The position numbers and the translations under genes are program-made. This document shows, one piece after another, positions 55,810-64,000 of a stretch of 64,000 nucleotides of DNA (position 1 is its first letter; each line of letters begins with the position of its first letter). Source of the DNA: Thalassobium sp. (GTDB lineage: Bacteria > Pseudomonadota > Gammaproteobacteria > Pseudomonadales > Oceanobacteraceae); NCBI GenBank assembly GCA_002733205.1, contig NVUW01000003.1:310001-374000 (forward strand), written 5' to 3'. The notes beneath the pieces were generated by a model that did no database searches, had not been told where the DNA came from, and saw nothing but the letters and a program-made list of their open reading frames with translations.

Positions 55810-56955
55810 ATGGGAAAATTTGAACCACGTATCCGCTACAGGCTCCTTCTCGCAGCGGCCAGCGCAGCATTGCTGACTCTGGCCGGATGCAGTGAACAGC
55901 AAGCGGCTGCACCACAAGCAATGCAGATGCCCCCACCGGCGGTTGATGTAGTCACCCTACAGAGCCAGCCTCTGGAACTGAAAGACACCCTGGCCGGACG
56001 CGTATCCGCATTCCGTACGGCGGAAATCCGCCCTCAGGTTAACGGCATTATTCTGAAGCGCTTCTTTGAAGAAGGCGCGACGATCAACGCCGGCGACAAA
56101 CTGTATCAGATTGATCCGACCCTCTATCAGGCCGCCCTGGCCAGCGCTGAAGCTCAGCTGACCGTCGCAGAAGCCAACGCTTATGCTGCCAGTCTGAAAG
56201 CCAAGCGCTACAAAGAGCTGTCGAAAAAATCAGCGATCAGTGCGCAGGAAGTGGATGACTCAGAAGCCGCAGCCAAACAGGCTGATGCTCAGGTTAAAGC
56301 CGCTCAGGCCGCCGTGCGCAGTGCCAAAATCAACCTCGGCTATACCAAGATTACGGCACCGATTCCGGGTGTTATCAGCCGTTCAACCATTACCGAAGGT
56401 GCGCTGGTTTCTGCTCAGCAGGCAACCGCTCTGACCACCATCCGTCAGCTGTCACCGGTGTATGTCGACATTCAGCGTCCGGCTGCGTCTCTGGTGAAGA
56501 TGAAAAATCCATCGCTGTCACGCGTGGTCACCGTTGAACTGGACGATGGCACCCCCTACAGCGAATCCGGTGAGCTGCAGTTTGCGGACGTCAGCGTTGA
56601 TCCGGGTACCGGCACCGTCAACGTCCGGGCGCAGTTCGACAACAAAGAAGCACTGCTGCTGCCAGGCATGTTCGTACGCGCTAATGTACCCAGTCAGCGC
56701 ATTGAAGATGCCATCCTGGTACCGCAGATTGCCATCATCCGTCAGGCCAATGCTGTTACCACCGCGATGGTTGTTAATGAAAGCAACACCGTTGAAATGC
56801 GGGTGGTTGAAGTCAGCCGTGCGATTGATGACCAATGGCTGGTAAAAAGTGGTCTGCACAACGGTGATCGCGTGATTGTCAGCGGGCTGCAAAAGGTAAA
56901 ACCGGGCATCGTTGTTGCCCCGGAAGAAGCCAAGACGACCAGCGCCAAGCCTTAA
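55810..56955 (+). CDS. RND efflux periplasmic adaptor (AcrA/MexA type)
   Basis: 381 codons. A lipobox (LLTLAGC) near residue 27 anchors it to the inner membrane. The adaptor shows a barrel-sandwich half-motif (RVSAFRTAEIRPQVNGIILKRFFEEGATINAGDKLYQIDP), a helical hairpin (residues about 105-165) and the second half (NLGYTKITAPIPGVISRSTITEGALVSAQQA). It couples the pump to an outer-membrane channel, which is not encoded here. The pump follows 15 bases later with AAGGAGA as its ribosome-binding site. Confidence 0.93.
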   Translation: MGKFEPRIRYRLLLAAASAALLTLAGCSEQQAAAPQAMQMPPPAVDVVTLQSQPLELKDTLAGRVSAFRTAEIRPQVNGIILKRFFEEGATINAGDKLYQIDPTLYQAALASAEAQLTVAEANAYAASLKAKRYKELSKKSAISAQEVDDSEAAAKQADAQVKAAQAAVRSAKINLGYTKITAPIPGVISRSTITEGALVSAQQATALTTIRQLSPVYVDIQRPAASLVKMKNPSLSRVVTVELDDGTPYSESGELQFADVSVDPGTGTVNVRAQFDNKEALLLPGMFVRANVPSQRIEDAILVPQIAIIRQANAVTTAMVVNESNTVEMRVVEVSRAIDDQWLVKSGLHNGDRVIVSGLQKVKPGIVVAPEEAKTTSAKP

Positions 56956-56970
56956 GGAGAATCCTGAAAC

Positions 56971-59900
56971 ATGGCTAAGTATTTTATCGACAGGCCGATT
57001 TTTGCCTGGGTGATCGCCATCATCATTATGCTTGCGGGCATCATGTCGGTGATCACGCTGCCGGTGCAGCAGTATCCGACCATCGCCCCGCCTTCGGTGC
57101 GAATCAGTGCTGTTTATCCGGGTGCCTCGGCACAAACACTGGAAGACAGTGTGACGCAGGTTATCGAACAGAATATGACGGGGCTCGACAACCTGTTGTA
57201 TATGTCCTCACAAAGCAGCAGTGCCGGTAGTGCCACCGTGACTCTGACCTTTGCCGCCGGTACCGATCCGGATATCGCGCAGGTGCAGGTACAGAACAAA
57301 CTGGCGCTGGCCGAGGCTTTGCTGCCGCAGGAAGTTCAGCAACAAGGTGTCAGCGTTACCAAAGCCTCCACATCGTTCCTGATGGTGGTTGGTCTGGTTT
57401 CAGAAAATGCCGGTATGAGCCGGGCAGACCTGTCCGACTTTGCCTACAGCCAGCTGAAAGACCCGCTGTCCCGTACTTCAGGCGTGGGTGAAATCCGCGT
57501 ATTTGGTTCGCAGTACGCCATGCGTTTATGGCTGCAACCGGAAAAACTGAATGCCTTTGGTCTGACACCACTGGAAGTCAAAGCGGCGGTGGGCGAGCAG
57601 AATACGCAGTTCGCCGCCGGTCAGCTGGGTGGTTTGCCTGCGGTGCAGAACCAGCAGCTGAACGCCACGATCATTGCCCAGACCCGTCTGGAAGCGGTCG
57701 ATCAGTTTGAAAATATTCTGTTAAAAGTAAATACCGACGGTTCTCAGGTACGCCTGAAAGACGTTGCCCGCGTCGAGCTGGGTGCGGAAGACTACTCGGT
57801 ATCCAGCTTTTATAACGGTAACCCGGCTGCGGGGATTGCCATTCAGCTGGCCTCCGGTGCCAACGCACTGGATACCGCCAATGCCGTACGGGAACGCATC
57901 AGTGAACTGTCTGCGTTCTTCCCGGAAGGCGTCAAAGCGGTGTACCCGTACGACACCACGCCGTTTGTACAGATTTCTATCGAAGAAGTGGTTCAGACCC
58001 TGATCGAAGCCGTTGTGCTGGTGTTCCTGGTGATGTACCTGTTCCTCGGTAACTTCCGTGCCACGCTGATTCCAACCATTGCCGTTCCGGTGGTTCTGCT
58101 GGGTACTTTTGGGGTTATGGCCGCCTTTGGTTACAGCATCAACACGCTGACTATGTTCGGTATGGTTCTGGCCATTGGTCTGCTGGTGGATGACGCCATT
58201 GTTGTGGTGGAAAACGTTGAGCGGGTCATGGACGAAGACGGCCTGTCACCGAAAGAAGCCACCCGTAAATCCATGGGTCAGATCACCGCCGCACTGGTCG
58301 GTATTGCTCTGGTGCTGTCTGCGGTATTCGTACCCATGGCCTTTATGAGTGGCTCCACCGGTGCCATTTACCGTCAGTTCTCACTGACCATCGTATCGGC
58401 CATGTTGCTGTCGGTACTGGTGGCGCTGATTCTGACCCCGGCACTGTGTGCCACACTGCTGAAGCCTGCTCACAAAGGTGAACTGGAACATCAGAAAGGC
58501 TTCTTCGGCTGGTTTAACCGTACCTTCGCCAAAGCGACCGACAAATACATGGGCGGCGTCAGCGCCACCCTGAGCCGTCCGGTACGTCTGGTGGTGATAT
58601 ACATCATCATGCTGTTAATCATGGCGTTCCTGTACGTGCGTCTGCCGACCTCCTTCCTGCCGGAAGAAGATCAGGGCGTGCTGATTAACCTGGTGCAGCT
58701 GCCGCAGGGTGCCACACTGGAACGCACCAACAAGGTGATGAAAAAGCTGGAAGAGCACTTCCTCAGCGAAGAAAGTGTGGAATCCATCTTCACCGTTGCC
58801 GGCTTCAGCTTTGCCGGTCAGGGTCAGAACATGGGTCTGGCATTCGTTAAACTGAAAGACTGGGATGAACGTAAAGACCCGTCACAATCCGCTAATGCGA
58901 TTATTGGCCGTGCCTGGGGCGCCGTCAGTCAGTTTAAAGATGCCACCGTCTATCCGATTAACCTGCCACCGATTCCCGAACTGGGTGTTGCGTCAGGTTT
59001 TGACGTGATGTTGCAGGACCGTAATAACCTGGGTCATGACAAGCTGGTGGGCATCCGTAACCAACTGCTGGGTATGGCGGCACAAGACCCTCGTCTTGCT
59101 GGCGTGCGTCCGAACGGCATGCAGGATGTACCGATCTTCCGTATCGATATCGACTACGAGAAAGTGAAGTCTCTGGGTCTGAATATCAGCGACGTTAACT
59201 CAACGCTGAGCACCGCCTGGGGTGGCTCGTACGTGAACGACTTCCTCGACCGTGGCCGGGTAAAACGCGTCTATCTGCAGGCTGACGCTCCTTACCGTAT
59301 GCTGCCGGAAGATCTGGAGCAGTGGTACGTGCGTAACCGCGATGGCGAAATGGTGCCTTTCAGTGCCTTTATCACCACCCGCTGGGACTTCGGTTCGCCA
59401 CGTCTGGAGCGCTATAACGGGGTTCCTGCGCTGAACATTCAGGGTCAGGCGGCACCGGGACTGAGTACCGGTGATGCGATGCAGGCCATTGAAGAGATTG
59501 TGGCCAAGCTGCCTGCCGGTGTCGGCATTGAGTGGACCGGTATGTCCTATCAGGAACGTGTGGCTGGCTCACAGGCTCCGCTGCTGTATGCCATCTCACT
59601 GCTGGTCGTATTCCTCTGTCTGGCAGCATTGTACGAGAGCTGGTCGGTGCCCTTCTCCGTCATTCTGGTGGTACCACTGGGTATTCTGGGTGCGTTGATT
59701 GCGGCCAACAGCCGTGAACTGGCGAACGACGTTTACTTCCAGGTCGGCCTGCTGACAACCATTGGTTTGTCGGCGAAAAACGCCATCCTGATTGTGGAAT
59801 TCGCCAAATCTCTGGTGGATCAGGGCAAAGGCGTTGTGGAAGCAACACTGGAAGCGGCCCGTATGCGTCTGCGTCCGATTCTGATGACCTCCATGGCCTT

Positions 59901-60084
59901 CATTCTCGGCGTACTGCCACTGGCCATCAGTACCGGCGCGGGTGCCATGAGCCGTCAGGCCATTGGTACCGGTGTAATCGGTGGTATGTTGGCAGCTACC
60001 TTCCTGGCCATTTTCTTTGTGCCACTGTTCTACGTACTGGTGATGAAACTCACCCACAAGCTGCGCGGCCAGAACGCTCAGTAA
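56971..60084 (+). CDS. RND multidrug efflux pump (AcrB/MexB-like, HAE1 family)
   Basis: 1037 codons, 12 membrane helices with two large periplasmic loops. The proton relay Asp pair is in [17 protein letters not shown] (about residues 406-407) and the essential Lys in [14 protein letters not shown] (about 936). The proximal F/G loop and porter regions align with AcrB in length. It exports drugs, detergents and dyes as a trimer with the upstream adaptor. No repressor (acrR/ttgR type) and no OprM/TolC gene are next to it. It ends at a strong terminator. Confidence 0.96.
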   Translation: MAKYFIDRPIFAWVIAIIIMLAGIMSVITLPVQQYPTIAPPSVRISAVYPGASAQTLEDSVTQVIEQNMTGLDNLLYMSSQSSSAGSATVTLTFAAGTDPDIAQVQVQNKLALAEALLPQEVQQQGVSVTKASTSFLMVVGLVSENAGMSRADLSDFAYSQLKDPLSRTSGVGEIRVFGSQYAMRLWLQPEKLNAFGLTPLEVKAAVGEQNTQFAAGQLGGLPAVQNQQLNATIIAQTRLEAVDQFENILLKVNTDGSQVRLKDVARVELGAEDYSVSSFYNGNPAAGIAIQLASGANALDTANAVRERISELSAFFPEGVKAVYPYDTTPFVQISIEEVVQTLIEAVVLVFLVMYLFLGNFRATLIPTIAVPVVLLGTFGVMAAFGYSINTLTMFGMVLAIGLLVDDAIVVVENVERVMDEDGLSPKEATRKSMGQITAALVGIALVLSAVFVPMAFMSGSTGAIYRQFSLTIVSAMLLSVLVALILTPALCATLLKPAHKGELEHQKGFFGWFNRTFAKATDKYMGGVSATLSRPVRLVVIYIIMLLIMAFLYVRLPTSFLPEEDQGVLINLVQLPQGATLERTNKVMKKLEEHFLSEESVESIFTVAGFSFAGQGQNMGLAFVKLKDWDERKDPSQSANAIIGRAWGAVSQFKDATVYPINLPPIPELGVASGFDVMLQDRNNLGHDKLVGIRNQLLGMAAQDPRLAGVRPNGMQDVPIFRIDIDYEKVKSLGLNISDVNSTLSTAWGGSYVNDFLDRGRVKRVYLQADAPYRMLPEDLEQWYVRNRDGEMVPFSAFITTRWDFGSPRLERYNGVPALNIQGQAAPGLSTGDAMQAIEEIVAKLPAGVGIEWTGMSYQERVAGSQAPLLYAISLLVVFLCLAALYESWSVPFSVILVVPLGILGALIAANSRELANDVYFQVGLLTTIGLSAKNAILIVEFAKSLVDQGKGVVEATLEAARMRLRPILMTSMAFILGVLPLAISTGAGAMSRQAIGTGVIGGMLAATFLAIFFVPLFYVLVMKLTHKLRGQNAQ

Positions 60085-60090
60085 GTGTCA

Positions 60091-60117
60091 GCGCCCGGTA
60101 TCACCGGGCGCTTTTTT
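60091..60117 (+). terminator. Intrinsic terminator of the RND operon
   Basis: GCGCCCGGT at 60091-60099, loop ATC, ACCGGGCGC at 60103-60111, then six Ts. A perfect 9-bp stem. Confidence 0.9.
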
Positions 60118-60295
60118 CTTTGTTTGTTCCTTCCCCTGCTTTCCTTTAATCGTTTATTCCTTTCTTTGTTTGTTGTCTTTATTTATTGATATCTGACAGG
60201 TCAAAAAGGGACAGCCACATCTTTCACTTGCACTTTTTGTCCTCATCGCACTACCCTCTGCAGCAATACAATAAATAACAATAAGAAGGTTCCTT

Positions 60296-60877
60296 ATGTT
60301 ACGCACACTGATGATGACGTTGCTGCTGACAGCGGCGGCTCCATTATGGGCAATCACCGTAGAGAACGTCGATGTTCCTGAGGTTGTACCGGCCACCGCT
60401 GATTCACCAGAAATGACGCTGCGCGGCGCTTCTGTTCGTCGTGTTTATGGTTTTGTTGAGGTCTATGTTGGCGCGTTATACCTGAAGAACAGCGCGCTGG
60501 AAGACAAAGAAGTTATCCGTGTCGACGATCCGCGCCGCATGGTGTTTTACGTGACATCCGAGCGGGTAAGCGCACGACGTTTTACCAATGCCATTCAGGA
60601 AGGTTTAGCCATTAATATCACCACCGGTGAAATGGCCGCCATGAGCGAACGCGTTAACCAACTGGTCAGCCTGTTTGATCACAAGTTTGTCGAAGGCACT
60701 GTGGGTTATATCGAGTGGGTTCCGGATCTGCAGGAGTCCCGTATCGTGATTGACGATACCGTGCGCGGCAGTGTTCCCGGTAAAGATCTGAACGATGCTT
60801 TGCTGAAGATCTGGATCGGCGATCACCCGGTCAGTGAGCGTTTTAAAGAAGAAGTGCTGGGCCACCGCGACAGCTGA
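60296..60877 (+). CDS. Chalcone-isomerase-like exported protein
   Basis: 193 codons with AAGG upstream. The signal peptide (LMMTLLLTAAAPLWAITV) is followed by a mature domain with LRGASVRRVYGFVEVYVGALYLKNSALEDK, RRMVFYVTSERVSARRFTNAIQEGLAINI and the ending DALLKIWIGDHPVSERFKEEVLG, the standard bacterial chalcone-isomerase-like (Chalcone_3) pattern. It is the cleanest of three copies in the window, lacks any C-terminal extension and has no operon partner. Its function in bacteria is not established. Confidence 0.85.
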   Translation: MLRTLMMTLLLTAAAPLWAITVENVDVPEVVPATADSPEMTLRGASVRRVYGFVEVYVGALYLKNSALEDKEVIRVDDPRRMVFYVTSERVSARRFTNAIQEGLAINITTGEMAAMSERVNQLVSLFDHKFVEGTVGYIEWVPDLQESRIVIDDTVRGSVPGKDLNDALLKIWIGDHPVSERFKEEVLGHRDS

Positions 60878-60884
60878 CTAAACC

Positions 60885-61325
60885 CTAACGGCAGTATTTT
60901 TTTATCTTGTCGTTCAGAGCATCACGTCGCTGACGTTTCCGCTGCATCGCTTCAAGACTGGTTGAGCCATAAGGTTTGGCACTGAACAGGCGCAGATCGT
61001 AGCGCGCCTTGTCGCATTTAGCAGCACGCTGCTGCGCCTGTTTCTCTGCTCTTTCCTGCGCCAGACGCTGTGCTTTGCGTTTGGCTTTATGAGCTTTTTC
61101 TTCTGCCCGGTAATCGCGTCCTTCTGTCAGCGAACGCCCATCCCGCTCAGCCTCATCCGGTTCATACTGATTCAGCGGTTCAAGCTCTACCGTTTCGGCA
61201 TGTTGCTGTGATGGCGGACGGTCAGAAAACTGCACCCGGCCCTGGTCATCTACCCAGCGATAAATATCAGCCTGCGCAGACAGGCTGTTTAACAGTAATA
61301 AACCAAGCAGATAGTGAACACTCAT
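60885..61325 (-). CDS. DUF4124 domain periplasmic protein
   Basis: 146 codons from the ATG at 61325, with AGGAGG eight bases upstream. Signal peptide (YLLGLLLLNSLSAQA), then the DUF4124 motif DIYRWVDDQGRVQFSDRPP (residues 19-37). The rest is a Lys/Arg/Gln/Ala-rich helical coil with two cysteines (AKCDKARYD and the C-terminal KKYCR), which could form a disulfide. It is common in gammaproteobacteria, with unknown function. It lies downstream of recJ in the same direction. Confidence 0.85.
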   Translation of the reverse strand: MSVHYLLGLLLLNSLSAQADIYRWVDDQGRVQFSDRPPSQQHAETVELEPLNQYEPDEAERDGRSLTEGRDYRAEEKAHKAKRKAQRLAQERAEKQAQQRAAKCDKARYDLRLFSAKPYGSTSLEAMQRKRQRRDALNDKIKKYCR

Positions 61326-61370
61326 CCTTGAGCCTCCTGTCATTGGCGGCCTGCTGAGCTGGCCGGGAAA

Positions 61371-63083
61371 TTACGCTTGTGCCACCAGATTGCGGATCAA
61401 CAGTTGCACACTCTGGCGACCACGGAATTCATTCACATCCAGCTGAAATACGCAGTGCGCCCATTCAGCCTGAGGTTGTGGCCAAACCTTGGGATCAATA
61501 TTGAACCAGATCGCATCCAGCGCCAAATCCGAGCCTTTAGGCTGCAACACCAGTTTCAGATGACGTTCACCGACAATGCGCTGCTGTACCAGGCGGAAAT
61601 CGCCACTGAACAGCGGCTCAGGAAATGCCTGCCCCCAGGGCCCTCCCCAGCGCAGAAGCTGCGCCAGCTCGAGGCTGAATTCCGCCGGACTGAGCTCACC
61701 ATCGGTTTCAATCCGCTGCTGTAACTGCGCGTCGCTCAGATGGCGGCGACAGACGTCATCAAATAAACGCGAGAACTCTGCCAGACCTTCAGCATGTAAG
61801 GTCAGCCCTGCGGCCATCGCATGACCACCGAATTTTTTCATCAGATGTGGCGCGCGTTTATCAACTTCATCCAGTGCGTCACGCATATGCAAACCGGGAA
61901 TCGAACGCGCCGAGCCTTTCAGCATGCCCTGTTCATCCGCTGCCATGGCAATCACCGGGCGATGTACTTTCTCTTTGATACGCGACGCCAGAATACCAAT
62001 CACGCCCTGATGCCAATCCGGTTGAAACAGACACAGTCCGGTAGGCAGATTATCTTCCGCCTCAAAGCGGCTTAAATACTGCAGCGCTTCTGCCTGCATG
62101 CCCTGCTCAATATCGCGCCGGTCACGGTTCATTTCATCCAGCGTCTGCGCCAGCTGTAATCCGCGTCCGGCATTGTCGGTCAGCAGGCATTCAATCCCCA
62201 ATGACATATCATCCAGCCGACCAGCGGCATTGAGACGCGGGCCGATGGCAAAACCAAAATCGGCGGCAATGATGCGCGACGGCTCACGCCCGGCAACCTG
62301 CAGCAAGGCCAGAATGCCAGCACTGGCATGTCCGGCACGGATACGGCGCAAACCCTGCTCCACCAGAATGCGGTTGTTGTAATCCAGTGGCACCACATCG
62401 GCCACCGTCGCCAGTGCAACCAGATCGAGCAATTGAGCCATATTCGGTGCCGGTTGCGGCAACTGACCCAGTTCGGCCAGACGCGCGCGTAACGCCAGCA
62501 TCAGGTAAAACACCACGGTACAACCACAGGCGGCTTTGCTGGGAAATTCACAGCCCGGCTGGTTAGGGTTCACAATAGCGGCGGCTTCAGGCAGGGTGGC
62601 TGCAGGCAGATGGTGATCGGTTACTAACACCGGAACCCCTGCCGCCTGTGCGGCTGCGATGCCTTCGTGGGAGGCAATGCCGTTATCCACCGTCATAATC
62701 AGGTCCGGCTTCATCGGCAGCGCCACCTGCACCAGTTCCGGTGACAGGCCATAGCCAAAATCAAAACGGTTAGGCACCAGATAATCCAGCTGCTGCGCAC
62801 CCAGCAAACGCAGCGCACGGATGGCCAACGCGGTGCTGCTGGCACCATCGACATCAAAGTCGCCGACCACTAGCAAACGCTTCTGCTGAGTCACCACCGG
62901 CAATAAAAGCTCCACCGCAGCGGTGATGCCTTTCAGCAGAGAAAATGGCAGCAAGCCCTGCAGGCTGAGCTCAAGCTGTGAAGCCTCGGCGATACCACGG
63001 GCGGCGTATACACGCTGCAGCACCGGATGCACTCCGGCTAGTTGAATGTGTTCGGGAAGAGAGCGCTGGCTGATCTGAACCAT
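61371..63083 (-). CDS. recJ: RecJ single-strand-specific 5'-3' exonuclease
   Basis: 570 codons from the ATG at 63083; the frame extends upstream to 63197 but those residues are not conserved. It carries the DHH motifs VVGDFDVDGASSTALAIRAL, MTVDNGIASHEG and VLVTDHHLPAATLP, the latter being the metal-binding DHH. DHHA1 is in KFGGHAMAAGLTL, and an OB fold is at the end. The length matches E. coli RecJ (577). It acts in RecFOR recombination and mismatch repair. The ribosome-binding site is weak, so the start is provisional. Confidence 0.95.
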   Translation of the reverse strand: MVQISQRSLPEHIQLAGVHPVLQRVYAARGIAEASQLELSLQGLLPFSLLKGITAAVELLLPVVTQQKRLLVVGDFDVDGASSTALAIRALRLLGAQQLDYLVPNRFDFGYGLSPELVQVALPMKPDLIMTVDNGIASHEGIAAAQAAGVPVLVTDHHLPAATLPEAAAIVNPNQPGCEFPSKAACGCTVVFYLMLALRARLAELGQLPQPAPNMAQLLDLVALATVADVVPLDYNNRILVEQGLRRIRAGHASAGILALLQVAGREPSRIIAADFGFAIGPRLNAAGRLDDMSLGIECLLTDNAGRGLQLAQTLDEMNRDRRDIEQGMQAEALQYLSRFEAEDNLPTGLCLFQPDWHQGVIGILASRIKEKVHRPVIAMAADEQGMLKGSARSIPGLHMRDALDEVDKRAPHLMKKFGGHAMAAGLTLHAEGLAEFSRLFDDVCRRHLSDAQLQQRIETDGELSPAEFSLELAQLLRWGGPWGQAFPEPLFSGDFRLVQQRIVGERHLKLVLQPKGSDLALDAIWFNIDPKVWPQPQAEWAHCVFQLDVNEFRGRQSVQLLIRNLVAQA

Positions 63084-63234
63084 GGAGTTATCGTCTGAAA
63101 AGAAGGGCAAGAATGCGCTTGCATCGCGCAAAACATAAGAGCGGCACAGTTTACCAGTGATGGGCGTTATTGTCCGGGGCTGTACGCTTGCCGGCACGCT
63201 CAGCAGATGCTCGCACGGGCCGGCGACGGCGGAC

Positions 63235-64000
63235 CTATTCCTGCGGTCTTACTCTGACAAAACGGGCAAAACGAGGTAAACCATGCTCGGTCAGACCGTT
63301 GTAAGAAAACGTTACCTGCGCACCGAGCGGCGGCGGAGAGAAACGTTCGTCATCACTGAAACCGGTTCCCAAACGGAATTCGCGGCCATCGGCGGTACGC
63401 ACCACCAACGCCCCCAGTGCGCCACGATATTTGCCTTCACCGGCAACATAGCCCACCACTTCAGCTTCATCGTCCTGACTCAGCTTCATTTTTAATAAAT
63501 CGTCGCTGCGTGCGACCTGATACAACGACTGGCTGCGGCGCAGCATTAAGCCTTCACCGCCGGCTGCGGTAATCATCTGCAGTTTTTTTTCCAGCTCCTG
63601 CTCACTGCTGACTTTGCTTTGATCGAGTACTTTGAGTTGTGGATTCGCCTGTTGTGCCACCAGCGTGCGTAATACCCACAAACGCTCGGTAAAAGGGACT
63701 GCCATTTGCGGCAGATCGAACACCATGTATTTTACTTTCATCCAGTCGGCATCATTGGGGTGGTGACGTCTGACCAGTCCGCTGACAAAAGAGAACTGAC
63801 CACGGCCCGCCCATAATTCACCATCGAGAGGATTTTTCGGTAAGGAAGAAAGAAACCAGGCCGGTGCATTAATCGGTCGGCCACTGCGGGTTAAAAGCTG
63901 ATGGCCATTCCAGTAGGCGCGGACGCCATCCAGTTTTTCGCTGACATAATATTGCGCGACATCGATGCCTTTGCTGTAAACCTTGGCCAGCATCAGCGGT
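63235..64000 (-). CDS. ligE: Minimal ATP-dependent DNA ligase (LigE type), 5' truncated by window edge
   Basis: The frame is open to the window edge, so the true start (probably with a signal peptide) is outside; an ATG at 63993 is internal. Visible motifs are the nucleophile Lys in SEKLDGVRAYW (KxDG), the second motif GRPINAP, motif IV EGLMLRR and motif V LLKMKLSQDDEAEVVG. An OB-fold end (ALGALVVRTADGREFRLGTGFSDDER) closes the protein. No extra domains follow, as in the short LigE ligases of gammaproteobacteria, which are exported and seal nicks in the periplasm. It is followed by recJ on the same strand. Confidence 0.88.
   Translation of the reverse strand, partial: PLMLAKVYSKGIDVAQYYVSEKLDGVRAYWNGHQLLTRSGRPINAPAWFLSSLPKNPLDGELWAGRGQFSFVSGLVRRHHPNDADWMKVKYMVFDLPQMAVPFTERLWVLRTLVAQQANPQLKVLDQSKVSSEQELEKKLQMITAAGGEGLMLRRSQSLYQVARSDDLLKMKLSQDDEAEVVGYVAGEGKYRGALGALVVRTADGREFRLGTGFSDDERFSPPPLGAQVTFSYNGLTEHGLPRFARFVRVRPQE

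Noticed and set aside
60118..60190. Pyrimidine-rich tract after the RND terminator
   Set aside because: It appears to be unstructured intergenic sequence (TTCCTTTC-type runs); no gene, repeat unit or binding site was recognised.

Overview
The window is 64 kb of ordinary-density bacterial chromosome (57 called protein genes, no rRNA, tRNA, phage, transposase or CRISPR array seen). Gene content points to a free-living, probably marine or aquatic gammaproteobacterium, perhaps of the Oceanospirillales/Pseudomonadales kind. The grounds are a periplasmic fatty-acid cis/trans isomerase, a sufBCDS-A-sufT operon with an Rrf2 regulator, a TIGR03545/TIGR03546 pair, a GlyGly-CTERM surface protein, a REP-like repeat and an AcrAB/MexAB-type RND pump. 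The species assignment is inference.

Layout. 0-4.2 kb: the end of a DUF885 peptidase-like gene, two orphan envelope proteins and a coupled pair (unknown protein plus putative outer-membrane barrel). 4.3-9.3 kb: DUF3422, YihY, then an ArsC-WrbA-DUF2069-YtoQ run and a small zinc-ribbon-like protein. 9.4-15.2 kb: a chemoreceptor, a GST and cis/trans isomerase Cti. 15.2-22.5 kb: two divergent units leave a 477-bp intergenic region. Leftwards is a degenerate GGDEF protein overlapping an AraC regulator; rightwards is a TonB-dependent receptor followed by a beta-propeller phytase lipoprotein. Each side has a Pho-box-like direct repeat in its own orientation, which suggests a phosphate-starvation locus. 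22.5-29.9 kb: a large kelch-like/GlyGly-CTERM surface protein, YegD, MgtC, VF530, a lipoprotein glutathione peroxidase, DUF2750 and a LysR regulator. 30-32.1 kb: glutathione-dependent formaldehyde detoxification (frmA-fghA). 32.2-34.2 kb: a MerR regulator diverging from a TPMT-type methyltransferase and a TauE/TSUP exporter, with a classic 19-bp-spacer MerR promoter between them. 34.2-37.5 kb: a purine permease, apt and the nucleoid protein YejK. 37.5-43.7 kb: an orphan, a CDF metal exporter with a His-Asp repeat, DUF4336-GFA, tcdA and two chalcone-isomerase-like proteins, one fused to a TonB C-terminal domain. 43.8-50.5 kb: the SUF iron-sulfur operon with its regulator and an IscR-type-1-like site. 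50.5-55.3 kb: a REP-derived tandem array, the TIGR03545/03546 pair, a DMT transporter and an HDOD protein. 55.8-60.1 kb: an RND adaptor and pump. 60.3-64 kb: a third chalcone-isomerase-like protein, a DUF4124 protein, recJ and the edge-truncated LigE-type DNA ligase.

The most promising regions for new biology are the Pho-box-flanked phytase/GGDEF divergon, the MerR-TPMT-TSUP cluster, the set of chalcone-isomerase-like envelope proteins and the small repeat arrays at 2.4 kb and 50.5 kb. All homology calls were made by eye from motifs; no database search was possible.
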